Origin: Polaribacter sp. Hel1_33_78
GTDB lineage: Bacteria; Bacteroidota; Bacteroidia; Flavobacteriales; Flavobacteriaceae
Direction: 5' to 3'
Assembly (NCBI RefSeq): GCF_900106075.1
Contig: NZ_LT629794.1
Coordinates: forward strand, 1,034,001 to 1,098,000
Length of the DNA stretch: 64,000 nt
The position numbers and the translations under genes were made by a program. Under the pieces are notes generated by a model. That model ran no database searches. It was not told the DNA's origin and saw only the letters and a program-made list of their open reading frames with translations. Shown here piece by piece: positions 25,048-34,400 of this stretch (position 1 is its first letter; every line of letters starts with the position of its first letter).

Positions 25048-26682
25048 CTAAGATATTTTTTTTACTTCATCTTCAAAATTATCTCTAGTATGTAAAGAAT
25101 TGTTTTTTAGTTTTACTCTGTAGTTGTAAATGGTACTTACGGAATATCTTAAGATAGTTGCAATTTGATCGCTATTATTTATGCCTAATCTAATTAGAGC
25201 GTAAATTCTTAATTCAGTATTTAAAAGTTCCCCTTTTTTTAATGTTACCTGTTTGTCTTTTTTTAATAGTGTATTAAATTGTTCAATAAAATTTGGATAA
25301 ATATGCAAGAAGGATTCATCAAAGTTTTTATGAAATATTTTAATTTCAGTATCGATAACTTGTTTGGACTCTGTTATTTTTAATAATTCATCTATTCTGT
25401 CTAGTTTGATATGTTTTTTTACCAACTTCCTATACAAATCTAACTTATTAATATAGTCTGAATATAAGTTTAAAAAAGTACCAACATATTTTTCCTTAAC
25501 TAAATCAGCTTTTAAAAGCTTTTGATACAAGTCTTTTAATTCATTATTTGAATTATTTAGTTGGCTATTTAAGTTTTTTAGTTCTGCATTATTATTTTTC
25601 AATTGTTTTCTGGCAATAGATAGGTTTTTATTTTGTTTGTAGATAAATATTAAAGTAAAAAACAAGAAAGCAGCTAGAGCACTTATAAAATATAGTGAAT
25701 TGGTAAGTTTATTTTTCTGATGATCACTTTGCTTTTCATAAGCTTCAGTAATTAGAGTTAATATTTTTGATAAATTAATGAATCTTAATTTCGAATTAAA
25801 AAACTTAGCATCATCTAAAGAAAAATTAATATACTTATGTGCTTTGTATATTTTATTCTCTTTATAGAATATCATTGCAAGCTTTGATAAGGAAGCGTTA
25901 TCTTTTACTGAAGCTTCAATATCAGAAATGGCAGAGAGTATTAAATATTTTTTTTCTTGAGTTGTATTTTTAGCCAATTCATATAATAAAGACCTTTCAA
26001 AAGTAATTAATGAAAATAATCGAGTTCCACTTTTTTTACCCTTAATGCGTATTTCGTTTACCTTTAAAGCTTCATCCAATTGTCTATTATCTCTTAACTC
26101 TTTTTCTTTTAGTCTTAAAATTTCATCAGAACTTTTTGGAAGTATGTTAGATAGAGAATCTTGATATTTATTATACAATTGATAATAAATATCTTTATTC
26201 TTTTGAATAGAGGAATAATAACTAAGTTCAGAATAACCTTCTTTTAAAGAAAAGAAATAACTCGAAAGTAATTCAGAAGGGATTTTTTTTCTTTGAATTT
26301 CATTCAAAATATCTAAAGATTCTTTATATCTCCCAGATTCCATTAGAATTTTTGCAATTAAAATTTTCGATTCAGAAATAAATAAGGGGTTATTTATTTT
26401 ACTTGCTAATTTTTGGTTTTCTAAAGAATAATATAAGGCAGCATCAAAGCTATAATACTCAAGTTCGTAAATAAGTTTTTTTGTAATAAGAAATCTTGTT
26501 TCATCCTTTAGAAGCGAGTCAGCCAATATTGTTTTGTAATTGTCAATTGTTTTTTCTTTACCATTGTCAAAAATCAAACGATTGTTCATCTTAGATTCTA
26601 ACGTTATTAATAACGAATCTATATGATTAGAAGCATACGAATAATTTGCTAAAAGAGTAAATACCAGAAAAAACTTAAACAT
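25048..26682 (-). CDS. TPR-containing membrane regulator with C-terminal LuxR-like HTH (DUF6377 type)
   Basis: A 544-residue one-component regulator of a kind often coupled to SusC/SusD loci. An N-terminal signal (to residue 17) leads to a periplasmic region of about 310 residues made of TPR-like helices, then one membrane helix (SLYFISALAAFLFFTLIFIY, about residues 329-348). After a long coiled coil of Asn/Leu-rich heptads comes a cytoplasmic region ending in a LuxR-like helix-turn-helix: TELRIYALIRLGINNSDQIA then ILRYSVSTIYNYRVK. It should sense a glycan or its products and activate the SusC operon, which starts 250 bases downstream on the same strand. The specific ligand is unknown. Confidence 0.8.
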   Translation of the reverse strand: MFKFFLVFTLLANYSYASNHIDSLLITLESKMNNRLIFDNGKEKTIDNYKTILADSLLKDETRFLITKKLIYELEYYSFDAALYYSLENQKLASKINNPLFISESKILIAKILMESGRYKESLDILNEIQRKKIPSELLSSYFFSLKEGYSELSYYSSIQKNKDIYYQLYNKYQDSLSNILPKSSDEILRLKEKELRDNRQLDEALKVNEIRIKGKKSGTRLFSLITFERSLLYELAKNTTQEKKYLILSAISDIEASVKDNASLSKLAMIFYKENKIYKAHKYINFSLDDAKFFNSKLRFINLSKILTLITEAYEKQSDHQKNKLTNSLYFISALAAFLFFTLIFIYKQNKNLSIARKQLKNNNAELKNLNSQLNNSNNELKDLYQKLLKADLVKEKYVGTFLNLYSDYINKLDLYRKLVKKHIKLDRIDELLKITESKQVIDTEIKIFHKNFDESFLHIYPNFIEQFNTLLKKDKQVTLKKGELLNTELRIYALIRLGINNSDQIATILRYSVSTIYNYRVKLKNNSLHTRDNFEDEVKKIS

Positions 26683-26939
26683 AAATGTATTACTGATTAA
26701 TGGTCACAAAATAATATTAAATTATTAATTATGGCTATTTAATTTTAACTAAAATTAATTCGAATTGATACATAAAATGCTTGTTTTCAAAGCTCTTTTT
26801 GAGATGAATCTTGTTTTTGTATTATTTTTTTATTCTGATATTAATTTTAATTACATCATTTTCAGTACCTGTACATATTAAAAGCTAGTGTAATAATTTT
26901 GCTGTATTTGAAGCGTTAAAGTCTTATTGAAACTCATGA

Positions 26940-27962
26940 CTAAATTAAATCTCTTAATCTTTTAGCCGCTATTTCTGCGGTAATATCTCTTTGAGGCGAT
27001 CCAAACATTTCATAACCTACCATAAATTTCTTAACAGTTGCAGATCGTAATAAAGGTGGATAAAAACTCATATGAAAATGCCAGTGTTCATTTTCTGCTC
27101 CATTTGTTGGAGCTTGATGAATGCCACTTGAATAAGGAAAGGAAACATTGAATAATTTATCATAAGCTTTTGTAATTACAGAAATTATTTCAGCATAGTT
27201 TTTGACTTCTACATAAGAAAGTTCAATGATATTTTTTTTCGCTTTTTTAGGCACAATCATAACTTCAAAAGGCCAAACGGCCCAAAAAGGAGTTAAGGCT
27301 ACAAAATTATTATTTTCATAAATAACTCTTTCTTTTGCTTTTAATTCTTGTAATACATAATTACCTAAAAGGCTTCGTTTCTTTTTACTATAATATAATT
27401 TTTGATGCATATCTTTTTTATAGACTTCGTTTGGTAAGCTAGACTGACTCCAAATTTGTCCATGAGGATGCGGATTGCTGCATCCCATTACAGCCCCTTT
27501 ATTTTCAAAAATTTGCACATAGTTGATCATTTCATTTTTACCTAATTCTGCATATTCTTTTTGCCAAGCATTTACCACTTTTGTAATCTCTTCAACTTCC
27601 ATTTCAGCTAAACTTTTAGAATGGTCTGGACTAAAACAGATTACCTTACAAATACCGGTTTCACTTTTGGCAATTAATAAACCGTCATTTACTTCGAATG
27701 CAGGTGAGTCTTTTTGAAGAGCAGCAAAATCGTTGGTAAATATAAAAACATCTTTATAGTCGGGATTTATTTCACCATTAATTCTGGTATTGGTTGGGCA
27801 CAAATAGCAATTTTCGTCATAAGAGGGTCTTTTTTCTGCTGAAATTTCTTCATTCTGACCTTGCCAAGGACGTTTTGCTCTGTGTGGAGAAACCAAAACC
27901 CATTCTCCAGTTAAAATATTATATCTTTTATGAGAATAATCTTGCAAATTTGTATTTTCCAT
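26940..27962 (-). CDS. galT: galactose-1-phosphate uridylyltransferase
   Basis: A 340-residue enzyme that swaps UMP between UDP-glucose and galactose-1-phosphate, the second step of the Leloir pathway. The active-site motif HPHGQIWSQ with the nucleophilic histidine is present (after GAVMGCSNP, about residue 165). The N-terminal RYNILTGEWVLVSPHRAKRP and the zinc-site cysteines in YLCP, and HWHFHMSFYPPLLRS near the end, all match the family. Cytosolic. It follows galK by 24 bases and is the last gene of the galactan locus. Confidence 0.97.
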   Translation of the reverse strand: MENTNLQDYSHKRYNILTGEWVLVSPHRAKRPWQGQNEEISAEKRPSYDENCYLCPTNTRINGEINPDYKDVFIFTNDFAALQKDSPAFEVNDGLLIAKSETGICKVICFSPDHSKSLAEMEVEEITKVVNAWQKEYAELGKNEMINYVQIFENKGAVMGCSNPHPHGQIWSQSSLPNEVYKKDMHQKLYYSKKKRSLLGNYVLQELKAKERVIYENNNFVALTPFWAVWPFEVMIVPKKAKKNIIELSYVEVKNYAEIISVITKAYDKLFNVSFPYSSGIHQAPTNGAENEHWHFHMSFYPPLLRSATVKKFMVGYEMFGSPQRDITAEIAAKRLRDLI

Positions 27963-27986
27963 TGGTGTTATTTTCTTTCTGATTAC

Positions 27987-29135
27987 TTAATTTACGATAT
28001 GTGTTCCCTGCGATAGTGCTACAAAATAGACAGAACATTCGTTATCAAATGTGTTCTTAAAAGCCTTTGAAGTTGCCTCTGCAAAATTCTTTGCTTCATT
28101 TTTAGAAATTAAGTTAATAGTGCATCCACCAAAACCTCCTCCCATCATTCTAGCTCCTAAAACATAGTTGTTTTTTTTAGCTTGTGAAACTAAAAAATCT
28201 AACTCCTCACAGCTTACTTTATATTGGTTAGATAATCCGTCATGCGATTGATACATTAAATGGCCTAATAATTCTAAATCATTGTTTTCAATAGCTTTTG
28301 CTGCTTTTCTAGTTCTAGCAATCTCTTGTATTACATATAATGCTTTTTGAAAATTAGTAGGAGTAACTTGATCAAGTATTTTTTCTAAATCTGCTTCTGT
28401 AGCATCTCTTAAAGACTTAACCTCTAACAATTCAGAAATATTTTCGCAAGCAGAGCGTCTATCATTATATGCACTATCAGACAAGCTATGCTTTACATTT
28501 GTGTTTATTAGCATTAATTGATGGTCCTTAAAATCAATTTTATAAGGCTTAGATGTTGTTGTTCTGCAATCTAAATGTAAGGCATGGTCTTTAATGCCAA
28601 ACATACTTGCATATTGATCCATAATACCACATTTAACACCTACATAATTATGTTCTGCCTTTTGTGATATTAAAATCATTTCGTGTTTGGTTAAGCCCAA
28701 ATTAAAAAGTTCGTTTAAACCAAAAACAACAGAATTTTCTAGTGCTGCTGATGAAGACATGCCTGCACCTCCAGGAATATCTCCTTTAAAAGCAATATTA
28801 AAATTACCAATAACTTTATTTTTATTTTGTATTTCTGCCACCACCCCAAAAACATAATTTTCCCAGTTTCCTTCTTTAGAGGGTTTTAGATTTTCTAAAT
28901 CAAACGTTATTTTACTTTCTTTGTCAATAGCGTAGGCAACACATTCATTTGTGTCACTTTTTTGTATGGCTGCAGCAATACCTTTATTAACGGCTGCCGG
29001 AAAAACAAAGCCTTCATTATAATCTGTATGTTCTCCAATAATATTGATTCTTCCAGGTGAAAAAATCAATATAGGATCGGCTTTAAAAGTTGTTAAAAAC
29101 GCTTCTTTAACTTGTTTAATTAATAGAGTATTCAT
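27987..29135 (-). CDS. galK: galactokinase
   Basis: A 382-residue GHMP kinase that phosphorylates alpha-D-galactose with ATP. The galactokinase signature GRINIIGEHTDYNEGFVFP is at residues 28-46, the ATP-binding GHMP motif GDIPGGAGMSSSAALE near residue 115, and the third motif as GARMMGGGFGGCTI near residue 340. Length is standard. It lies 16 bases from galM and 24 bases from galT, so the four Leloir genes are one transcription unit with the symporter. Confidence 0.97.
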   Translation of the reverse strand: MNTLLIKQVKEAFLTTFKADPILIFSPGRINIIGEHTDYNEGFVFPAAVNKGIAAAIQKSDTNECVAYAIDKESKITFDLENLKPSKEGNWENYVFGVVAEIQNKNKVIGNFNIAFKGDIPGGAGMSSSAALENSVVFGLNELFNLGLTKHEMILISQKAEHNYVGVKCGIMDQYASMFGIKDHALHLDCRTTTSKPYKIDFKDHQLMLINTNVKHSLSDSAYNDRRSACENISELLEVKSLRDATEADLEKILDQVTPTNFQKALYVIQEIARTRKAAKAIENNDLELLGHLMYQSHDGLSNQYKVSCEELDFLVSQAKKNNYVLGARMMGGGFGGCTINLISKNEAKNFAEATSKAFKNTFDNECSVYFVALSQGTHIVN

Positions 29136-29151
29136 TTTGTAAGCGGCTTTA

Positions 29152-30042
29152 TTATGAATTCAATTTCACATTCCATGTTGTAGAATGTTTTTGATTTGGA
29201 GCTAACTGTTGCAATCCAATGTTGTTGTTAAAGCTGTTAGAAACGCCTGTCATTGGTTCAATTGCAATAAGTGGCAAATCTTTTGGAGTGTATAATTGTA
29301 AATAGTTTTCTGATTGATTGGATGAAATTTCTATATGATGGTCTGGTGTTAAAAAATTAATAGTATTAGCATTTAAGATGAAACAATCGTCTAATTGTTG
29401 GTCTTTAATTTTAAAGTATTTTTCGGTTTTATGCGCAATTACTTTTTCTGTAATTAAGTTTTCGTTGAATTTAATTTTTTGATTGCTTTCAAACTCTAAA
29501 GTGCTCCTAGATAGTTTGTCACAAAAAAAATAAGGATGCCAACCCAAAGTAAAAGGGAAGGTTTTGTGATCTATATTTTTAATCATTACAGATAGCCTAA
29601 TCTCATTTTCAAATAGTGTATAAGTTAATTGAAGATTAAACTTGTAAGGAAATCCTAAATTTTCATTAGTTTCTTCATAGTTAATTATAACTGAGGCACA
29701 GTTTACATTTTTTGTTTCTTTTACAACGTTAAATTTTTTATTGTAAACTAAACCATGCAAAGTATTATTGCTATTTTCATTGCAATTTAATTGATATTCT
29801 TTATTTTGATAGCTATATTTTCCCTCTGCCATTCTGCCTACAAAAGGAAACAAAATTGAAGAAGCATACGAGGTACTATAATCAAACTCTGGAATTTCTT
29901 TGATTAAAGTAATGGTCTTAATTTTTAAATCTTTAAGTCTTCCACCTTCATTTAAACTAATTTTTGCGGAAGTAGTATTGCTTTTATTTTGCAGTATAAT
30001 AATAGGTAACCCTTCTTCTGTGGTGCTTTGAATTGTAAACAT
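29152..30042 (-). CDS. galM: aldose 1-epimerase (galactose mutarotase)
   Basis: A 296-residue mutarotase-family protein that interconverts beta and alpha anomers of galactose, making the form galactokinase accepts. Family marks are FPFVGRMAEGKYSYQNKEY, LHGLVYNKKF with the catalytic His, LGWHPYFF with the second His, and QLYTPKDLPLIAIEPMTGVS with the catalytic Glu. There is no signal peptide, so it acts in the cytosol. Start and end abut galK and galE at 1-16 bases, supporting one operon. Confidence 0.93.
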   Translation of the reverse strand: MFTIQSTTEEGLPIIILQNKSNTTSAKISLNEGGRLKDLKIKTITLIKEIPEFDYSTSYASSILFPFVGRMAEGKYSYQNKEYQLNCNENSNNTLHGLVYNKKFNVVKETKNVNCASVIINYEETNENLGFPYKFNLQLTYTLFENEIRLSVMIKNIDHKTFPFTLGWHPYFFCDKLSRSTLEFESNQKIKFNENLITEKVIAHKTEKYFKIKDQQLDDCFILNANTINFLTPDHHIEISSNQSENYLQLYTPKDLPLIAIEPMTGVSNSFNNNIGLQQLAPNQKHSTTWNVKLNS

Positions 30043-30043
30043 A

Positions 30044-31075
30044 TTATAAGGTTTGGTGTCTAGCTTTTTGTTCCCATAACCAAGAAGAAGTAATCATTTC
30101 TTCAAGACTTTTATTTGCTTTCCATAATAATTTCTGTTCGGCTAATTTAGCGTTTGCATATAATGAAGGTACATCACCATTTCTTCTTCCCACAATTTCG
30201 TAGTTTAATTTTTTATTTGAAACTTTCTCAAAAGTTTTAATAATTTCTAAAACAGAATATCCATTTCCTGTTCCCAAGTTAAAAGTTTCAAAGTTTTTTT
30301 CTTGTTTTTGTTGTAACTGTCTTTTTAGTGCTTTAACATGAGCTTTTGCTAAATCTACAACATGAATATAATCTCTTATAGGAGTGCCATCTGGAGTAGG
30401 GTAGTCGTTGCCGTAAACGGATAGCTTTTCTCTCAGCCCAATAGCAGTTTGTGTAATATAAGGCATTAAGTTATTAGGAATACCAGTTGGTAACTCGCCA
30501 ATTAATCCTGATTCATGAGCTCCTATAGGGTTAAAATAACGTAAAGAAATCATATTGGATTCAGCATTTACTTTAGATAAATCTTCTAAAATTTCTTCTG
30601 CTATTTTTTTGGTGTTTCCATAAGGAGAAAACGGTCTTTCAGTTTGGTTTTCTTCTGTAATTGGAAGTTTTTTTGGATTGCCATAAACCGTTGCAGACGA
30701 AGAGAATATAAAATTGATATTTCCTAATTCTAATTGAGAAATTAAAATATTGATGAGGCTTACTAAATTATTTTGATAATATAAAAGAGGTTGAGCAACA
30801 GATTCTCCTACGGCTTTATATGCGGCAAAATGAATGGTAGCCTCGATATCTTTATTATATTTTAAAACATTTTTAACATGATGAATGTCTTTTAAGTCAC
30901 ATTCACAAAAAGTAGGCTTTACACCCGTTATTTTTTTAATATTATTTAAGGTTTGTGCATTTGAATTTGATAAATCATCAATAATAATTACCTCAAAATT
31001 ATTTTGAATTAACGCTACAACTGTGTGAGAACCAATGTAACCACAACCTCCAGTAACCAATACTTTCTTTTTCAT
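30044..31075 (-). CDS. galE: UDP-glucose 4-epimerase
   Basis: An extended SDR enzyme that interconverts UDP-galactose and UDP-glucose with bound NAD. From the start I choose (31075) it has 343 residues beginning MKKKVLVTGGCGYIGSHT with the GxxGxxG site. A further ATG at 31108 would add 11 residues and overlap the symporter, which is unlikely. Later landmarks are FSSSATVYGN, the catalytic YxxxK in YGNTKK, and RYFNPIGAHESG. It completes the Leloir pathway with galM, galK and galT. Its start is 2 bases after the symporter stop. Confidence 0.97.
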   Translation of the reverse strand: MKKKVLVTGGCGYIGSHTVVALIQNNFEVIIIDDLSNSNAQTLNNIKKITGVKPTFCECDLKDIHHVKNVLKYNKDIEATIHFAAYKAVGESVAQPLLYYQNNLVSLINILISQLELGNINFIFSSSATVYGNPKKLPITEENQTERPFSPYGNTKKIAEEILEDLSKVNAESNMISLRYFNPIGAHESGLIGELPTGIPNNLMPYITQTAIGLREKLSVYGNDYPTPDGTPIRDYIHVVDLAKAHVKALKRQLQQKQEKNFETFNLGTGNGYSVLEIIKTFEKVSNKKLNYEIVGRRNGDVPSLYANAKLAEQKLLWKANKSLEEMITSSWLWEQKARHQTL

Positions 31076-31076
31076 A

Positions 31077-32723
31077 TTATGCAAAATATATATAGATGAA
31101 TACCACAATTAAACTTATACCTATTCCAGTAATATGAACATATTTCCAAGGAGCAATATTTACTTGTTGCGTGTACTTTTGGCGGAATGCAATTTTTCTA
31201 GGTTTCAACTTACCTATAACTAACATAATTAAAATATTTAGTACAAATAATATTGCCATGATGTCTAAAAAGTGCGGATAGGCTTGTGATTTGATTAAAG
31301 CCAATTCAGAGGATTCAGTTATTCCTTGTAGGTTAGCATCTGTTAAAGCAGCATTTATAAAATAAGGTTGTAGTAAAAATTGGCTAATAATATACAATGC
31401 ACAACCGGATACCAAACCAATTTTAGCAGCTATTGCAGGTACTTTTTTAGTAGTGAATCCAACCACAATTATCGTTAATATTGGAATGCTATAGATACCG
31501 TTTATTTCTTGTAAATAATCAAATAGACTCCCGGCATTTGCAATTAAAGGAGCTATACACATTGCCGCAATGGCTAGCAGAACTCCAAAGGTTTTTCCAT
31601 ATTTAACTACAGTTTTTTCATCTGCATTTGTATTTATATGTTGTTTGTAAACGTCAATTCCAAATAAGGTTACAGAGCTGTTTAAAACACTATTAAATGA
31701 ACTTAATATGGCACCAAATAAAACGGCGGCAAAAAATCCAACCCACTCTTTTGGTAATACTTTTTTAACCAACATTGGGTAGGCGCTATCAGCTGTTTCT
31801 AGATTGCCTTCAAAAATATGATAGGCAATTAAGCCTGGGAGTACCACTATTATTGGTCCTAAAATTTTAATAAATGAGGCTAATAATAATCCTTTTTGCC
31901 CTTCTTTTAAATTTTTTGCTCCTAAAGCTCTTTGAATAATTTGCTGATTTGTGCCCCAATAGAATAATTGCACCAACATCATCCCTGTAAAAATGGTATA
32001 AAACGGAACCGGATCTGTTTTACCACCAATAGAGTTGAATTTTTCTGGATTTTGAGTTGTTAGTATATGTAATCCATCAAAGAAATCGCCATCACCAATG
32101 AGCAATAATCCAAAAAAAGGAATGAGAACACCACCAATTAATAAACCAATGGCATTTATTGAATCTGAAACGGCAACCGCTTTTAAACCTCCAAAAACAG
32201 CATAAATAGATCCAATTATACCTATTCCCCACACACAAATCCATATAGATTGAGTATGTGTAACCCCTAATAAAGAGGGTACATCAAACATGCCACTAAT
32301 TGCTAATGAACCAGAATACAAGATAACAGGTAAAAGTACAACTACATAACCTGTTAAAAATAATATTGAGGTTAGTGTTTTTGTAGTAACATCAAATCTT
32401 TTTTCTAAAAAACCAGGAACAGTGGTAAGACCGCTTTTTAAATATTTCGGGAGCAGATAAATGGCTGTAACTACCATGGCTATGGCAGCTAATGTTTCCC
32501 ATACCATAACAGATAAACCACTGGTGTAGGCAGCTCCATTTAAACCTACAATTTGCTCTGTAGATAAATTGGTAAGCAATAATGAACCTGCAATAACGCC
32601 TGCGGTTAAACTTCTCCCTCCTAAAAAATAACCATCAGATGAGGTTTCAGCTGTTTTTCTTGTTGCTAAATAAGAAATTACAGCAACTAAGATTGTGAAT
32701 GCTAGGAATGTGAATATTTGCAT
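31077..32723 (-). CDS. sodium:sugar symporter (SSS/SGLT family)
   Basis: A 548-residue inner-membrane protein with about 14 predicted helices of the sodium:solute symporter family. SSS hallmarks are the N-terminal DGYFLGGRSLTAGVIAGSLL then TNLSTEQIVGLNG, the sugar-transporter branch segment FYWGTNQQIIQRALGAKN, and GAILSSFNSVLNSSVTLFG. Members of the SGLT branch bring in galactose or glucose with sodium. Between GH53 and galE, galactose is the natural substrate. It is 18 bases downstream of GH53 and meets galE, so uptake and metabolism are expressed together. Confidence 0.92.
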   Translation of the reverse strand: MQIFTFLAFTILVAVISYLATRKTAETSSDGYFLGGRSLTAGVIAGSLLLTNLSTEQIVGLNGAAYTSGLSVMVWETLAAIAMVVTAIYLLPKYLKSGLTTVPGFLEKRFDVTTKTLTSILFLTGYVVVLLPVILYSGSLAISGMFDVPSLLGVTHTQSIWICVWGIGIIGSIYAVFGGLKAVAVSDSINAIGLLIGGVLIPFFGLLLIGDGDFFDGLHILTTQNPEKFNSIGGKTDPVPFYTIFTGMMLVQLFYWGTNQQIIQRALGAKNLKEGQKGLLLASFIKILGPIIVVLPGLIAYHIFEGNLETADSAYPMLVKKVLPKEWVGFFAAVLFGAILSSFNSVLNSSVTLFGIDVYKQHINTNADEKTVVKYGKTFGVLLAIAAMCIAPLIANAGSLFDYLQEINGIYSIPILTIIVVGFTTKKVPAIAAKIGLVSGCALYIISQFLLQPYFINAALTDANLQGITESSELALIKSQAYPHFLDIMAILFVLNILIMLVIGKLKPRKIAFRQKYTQQVNIAPWKYVHITGIGISLIVVFIYIYFA

Positions 32724-32741
32724 GTTATGGGATGTTGAAGG

Positions 32742-34397
32742 TTATTGTTTAATTATCTTTTTTACAACATTATGGTTAATGTTTAAGAAATAAATACCCG
32801 TTGCTAGTTTAGATAAATCCAATTCTAACTTATGTTGATTCCCTTTTTTATCAATTAACAAATTTCCATTTGTATTGTACAATTTCAAACTATTTATTGG
32901 GGTTTCTGTTGAGTTCACTGTAATTAGATTACGTGTAGGATTTGGAAAAATATATAAAGCATCAGTTGAAAGATTAACTGTATCCGCACTTAGGGCTGAC
33001 TTATCTATAAATGCATCCATGGCAACTGAGGGGCTGCCATCAGCATCCCAAGCTCCTTTGGAGTAATTCACAAATGGGCTTCTTGCAATGGGTTCCCAAT
33101 AAAAAACTCCTAAACCTTCTGCTTGTTTAGTTTTTTCTATCATATAAGTAATATATTGATAGGTTATGTCTGGTCTACTATTAGAAAAACCAATTTCTAC
33201 CAGCATTACATCTTTGTTATAACGCGATTTTAAATCAATCATGTTATTAAAAGTGGCATCCACATAAGTTTTCCAATTGTTTTCATCAGGATATAAAGAC
33301 ATGCCTATAATATCAAACTGATTCTGTTGAAATCCATTACTGATTAAACTATCGATACTCCATCTAAAGAACGAGTTATCATATCCATTAGAAATGTGTA
33401 AAATTGTTTTAATGCTGCTATTAAATGTTTTTACAGCATTGGCACCGGCATTTAAAAATTTAGCATAATTAGCAAAACCTCCGGTAGATGCTTTTCCAGT
33501 GGTCCATAACATACCATCATTGGTTTCGTTTCCTATCTGAATCCATTTAGGGGTAATGCCTTTGGCATCTAAAGCGTTTAGAATAGCCGTTGTATGGTTA
33601 GCAACTGCTGTTTCTAATTGCGATAAAGAATAATTAGTCCAGGCTTCAGGTTTGGTTTGTTGACCTGGATCTGCCCACCAATCACTATAATGTATAGAAA
33701 TTAAAATATCTTGATTGTTAGCATGCGCCTTTTCTGCTTTAACTACCATATCATCGATATCACACCAGCCATTGGCATTGGAGTTTTCTGGATTTACCCA
33801 AACTCTCAGACGCACAGCATCTATATCATATTCTTTTAATAAGGGCAATAATTCTTTTGTATTGCCATCATTATCTTTCCAAGTATAACCTTGGTCTTCC
33901 ATTTCTGTCATCCAACTTATATCTGCCCCTTTTGCTATTGTTTTGGCGCTAAAATTGTAATCATTTGAGTTTTCTAATTCTGTTTTTGGAGAGTTCCAAT
34001 AACCAGCCCACGCATTTTCTACCCAACCGCCGCTCTGATATAAAATGGCTTTTACTTGATAATAATGACCTGCAGGTAAATCTTCTGAAGGTTTATGAAC
34101 ACTTCCCACAAAGAATGCCGCAGATTTTTCTACATTAGTGCCTGCTTGTTGATTATTTAATGTAACTCCATTAATATAACTAACATATTGGTTGTTACTG
34201 TCTAAAATTTCTAAACCTATAAAAATGTTATTCCCAGTGGATCCTGCTTCACTGGTATATTTAAAATTAACAATTAAATCTGAGCCTAATAAGGGACTTA
34301 CCTGAAGCGGATTTTCATTGAACCCAGTAATTTCTATAGATTGAGACACTAAAATGTTTGAGAAACACAACAGAAAGATTACAATAATTTTTTTCAT
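32742..34397 (-). CDS. GH53 endo-beta-1,4-galactanase with N-terminal accessory domain and T9SS tail
   Basis: A 551-residue secreted enzyme that cuts beta-1,4-galactan, as in pectic arabinogalactan I. A signal peptide (to SQS, residue 20) is followed by an N-terminal beta domain (about 20-135) related to those of the proteins at 39509 and 41469. The GH53 barrel (about 150-460) starts KGADISWMTEMEDQGYTWKD, with the acid/base Glu in WIQIGNETNDGMLW and the nucleophile in VMLVEIGFSNSR. The C-terminal 75 residues are a T9SS sorting domain (LYIFPNPTRNLITVNS, LKLYNTNGNLL). It sits 3 bases from the GH2 gene. Confidence in family and substrate is high because the Leloir genes are adjacent. Confidence 0.94.
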   Translation of the reverse strand: MKKIIVIFLLCFSNILVSQSIEITGFNENPLQVSPLLGSDLIVNFKYTSEAGSTGNNIFIGLEILDSNNQYVSYINGVTLNNQQAGTNVEKSAAFFVGSVHKPSEDLPAGHYYQVKAILYQSGGWVENAWAGYWNSPKTELENSNDYNFSAKTIAKGADISWMTEMEDQGYTWKDNDGNTKELLPLLKEYDIDAVRLRVWVNPENSNANGWCDIDDMVVKAEKAHANNQDILISIHYSDWWADPGQQTKPEAWTNYSLSQLETAVANHTTAILNALDAKGITPKWIQIGNETNDGMLWTTGKASTGGFANYAKFLNAGANAVKTFNSSIKTILHISNGYDNSFFRWSIDSLISNGFQQNQFDIIGMSLYPDENNWKTYVDATFNNMIDLKSRYNKDVMLVEIGFSNSRPDITYQYITYMIEKTKQAEGLGVFYWEPIARSPFVNYSKGAWDADGSPSVAMDAFIDKSALSADTVNLSTDALYIFPNPTRNLITVNSTETPINSLKLYNTNGNLLIDKKGNQHKLELDLSKLATGIYFLNINHNVVKKIIKQ

Positions 34398-34400
34398 TTT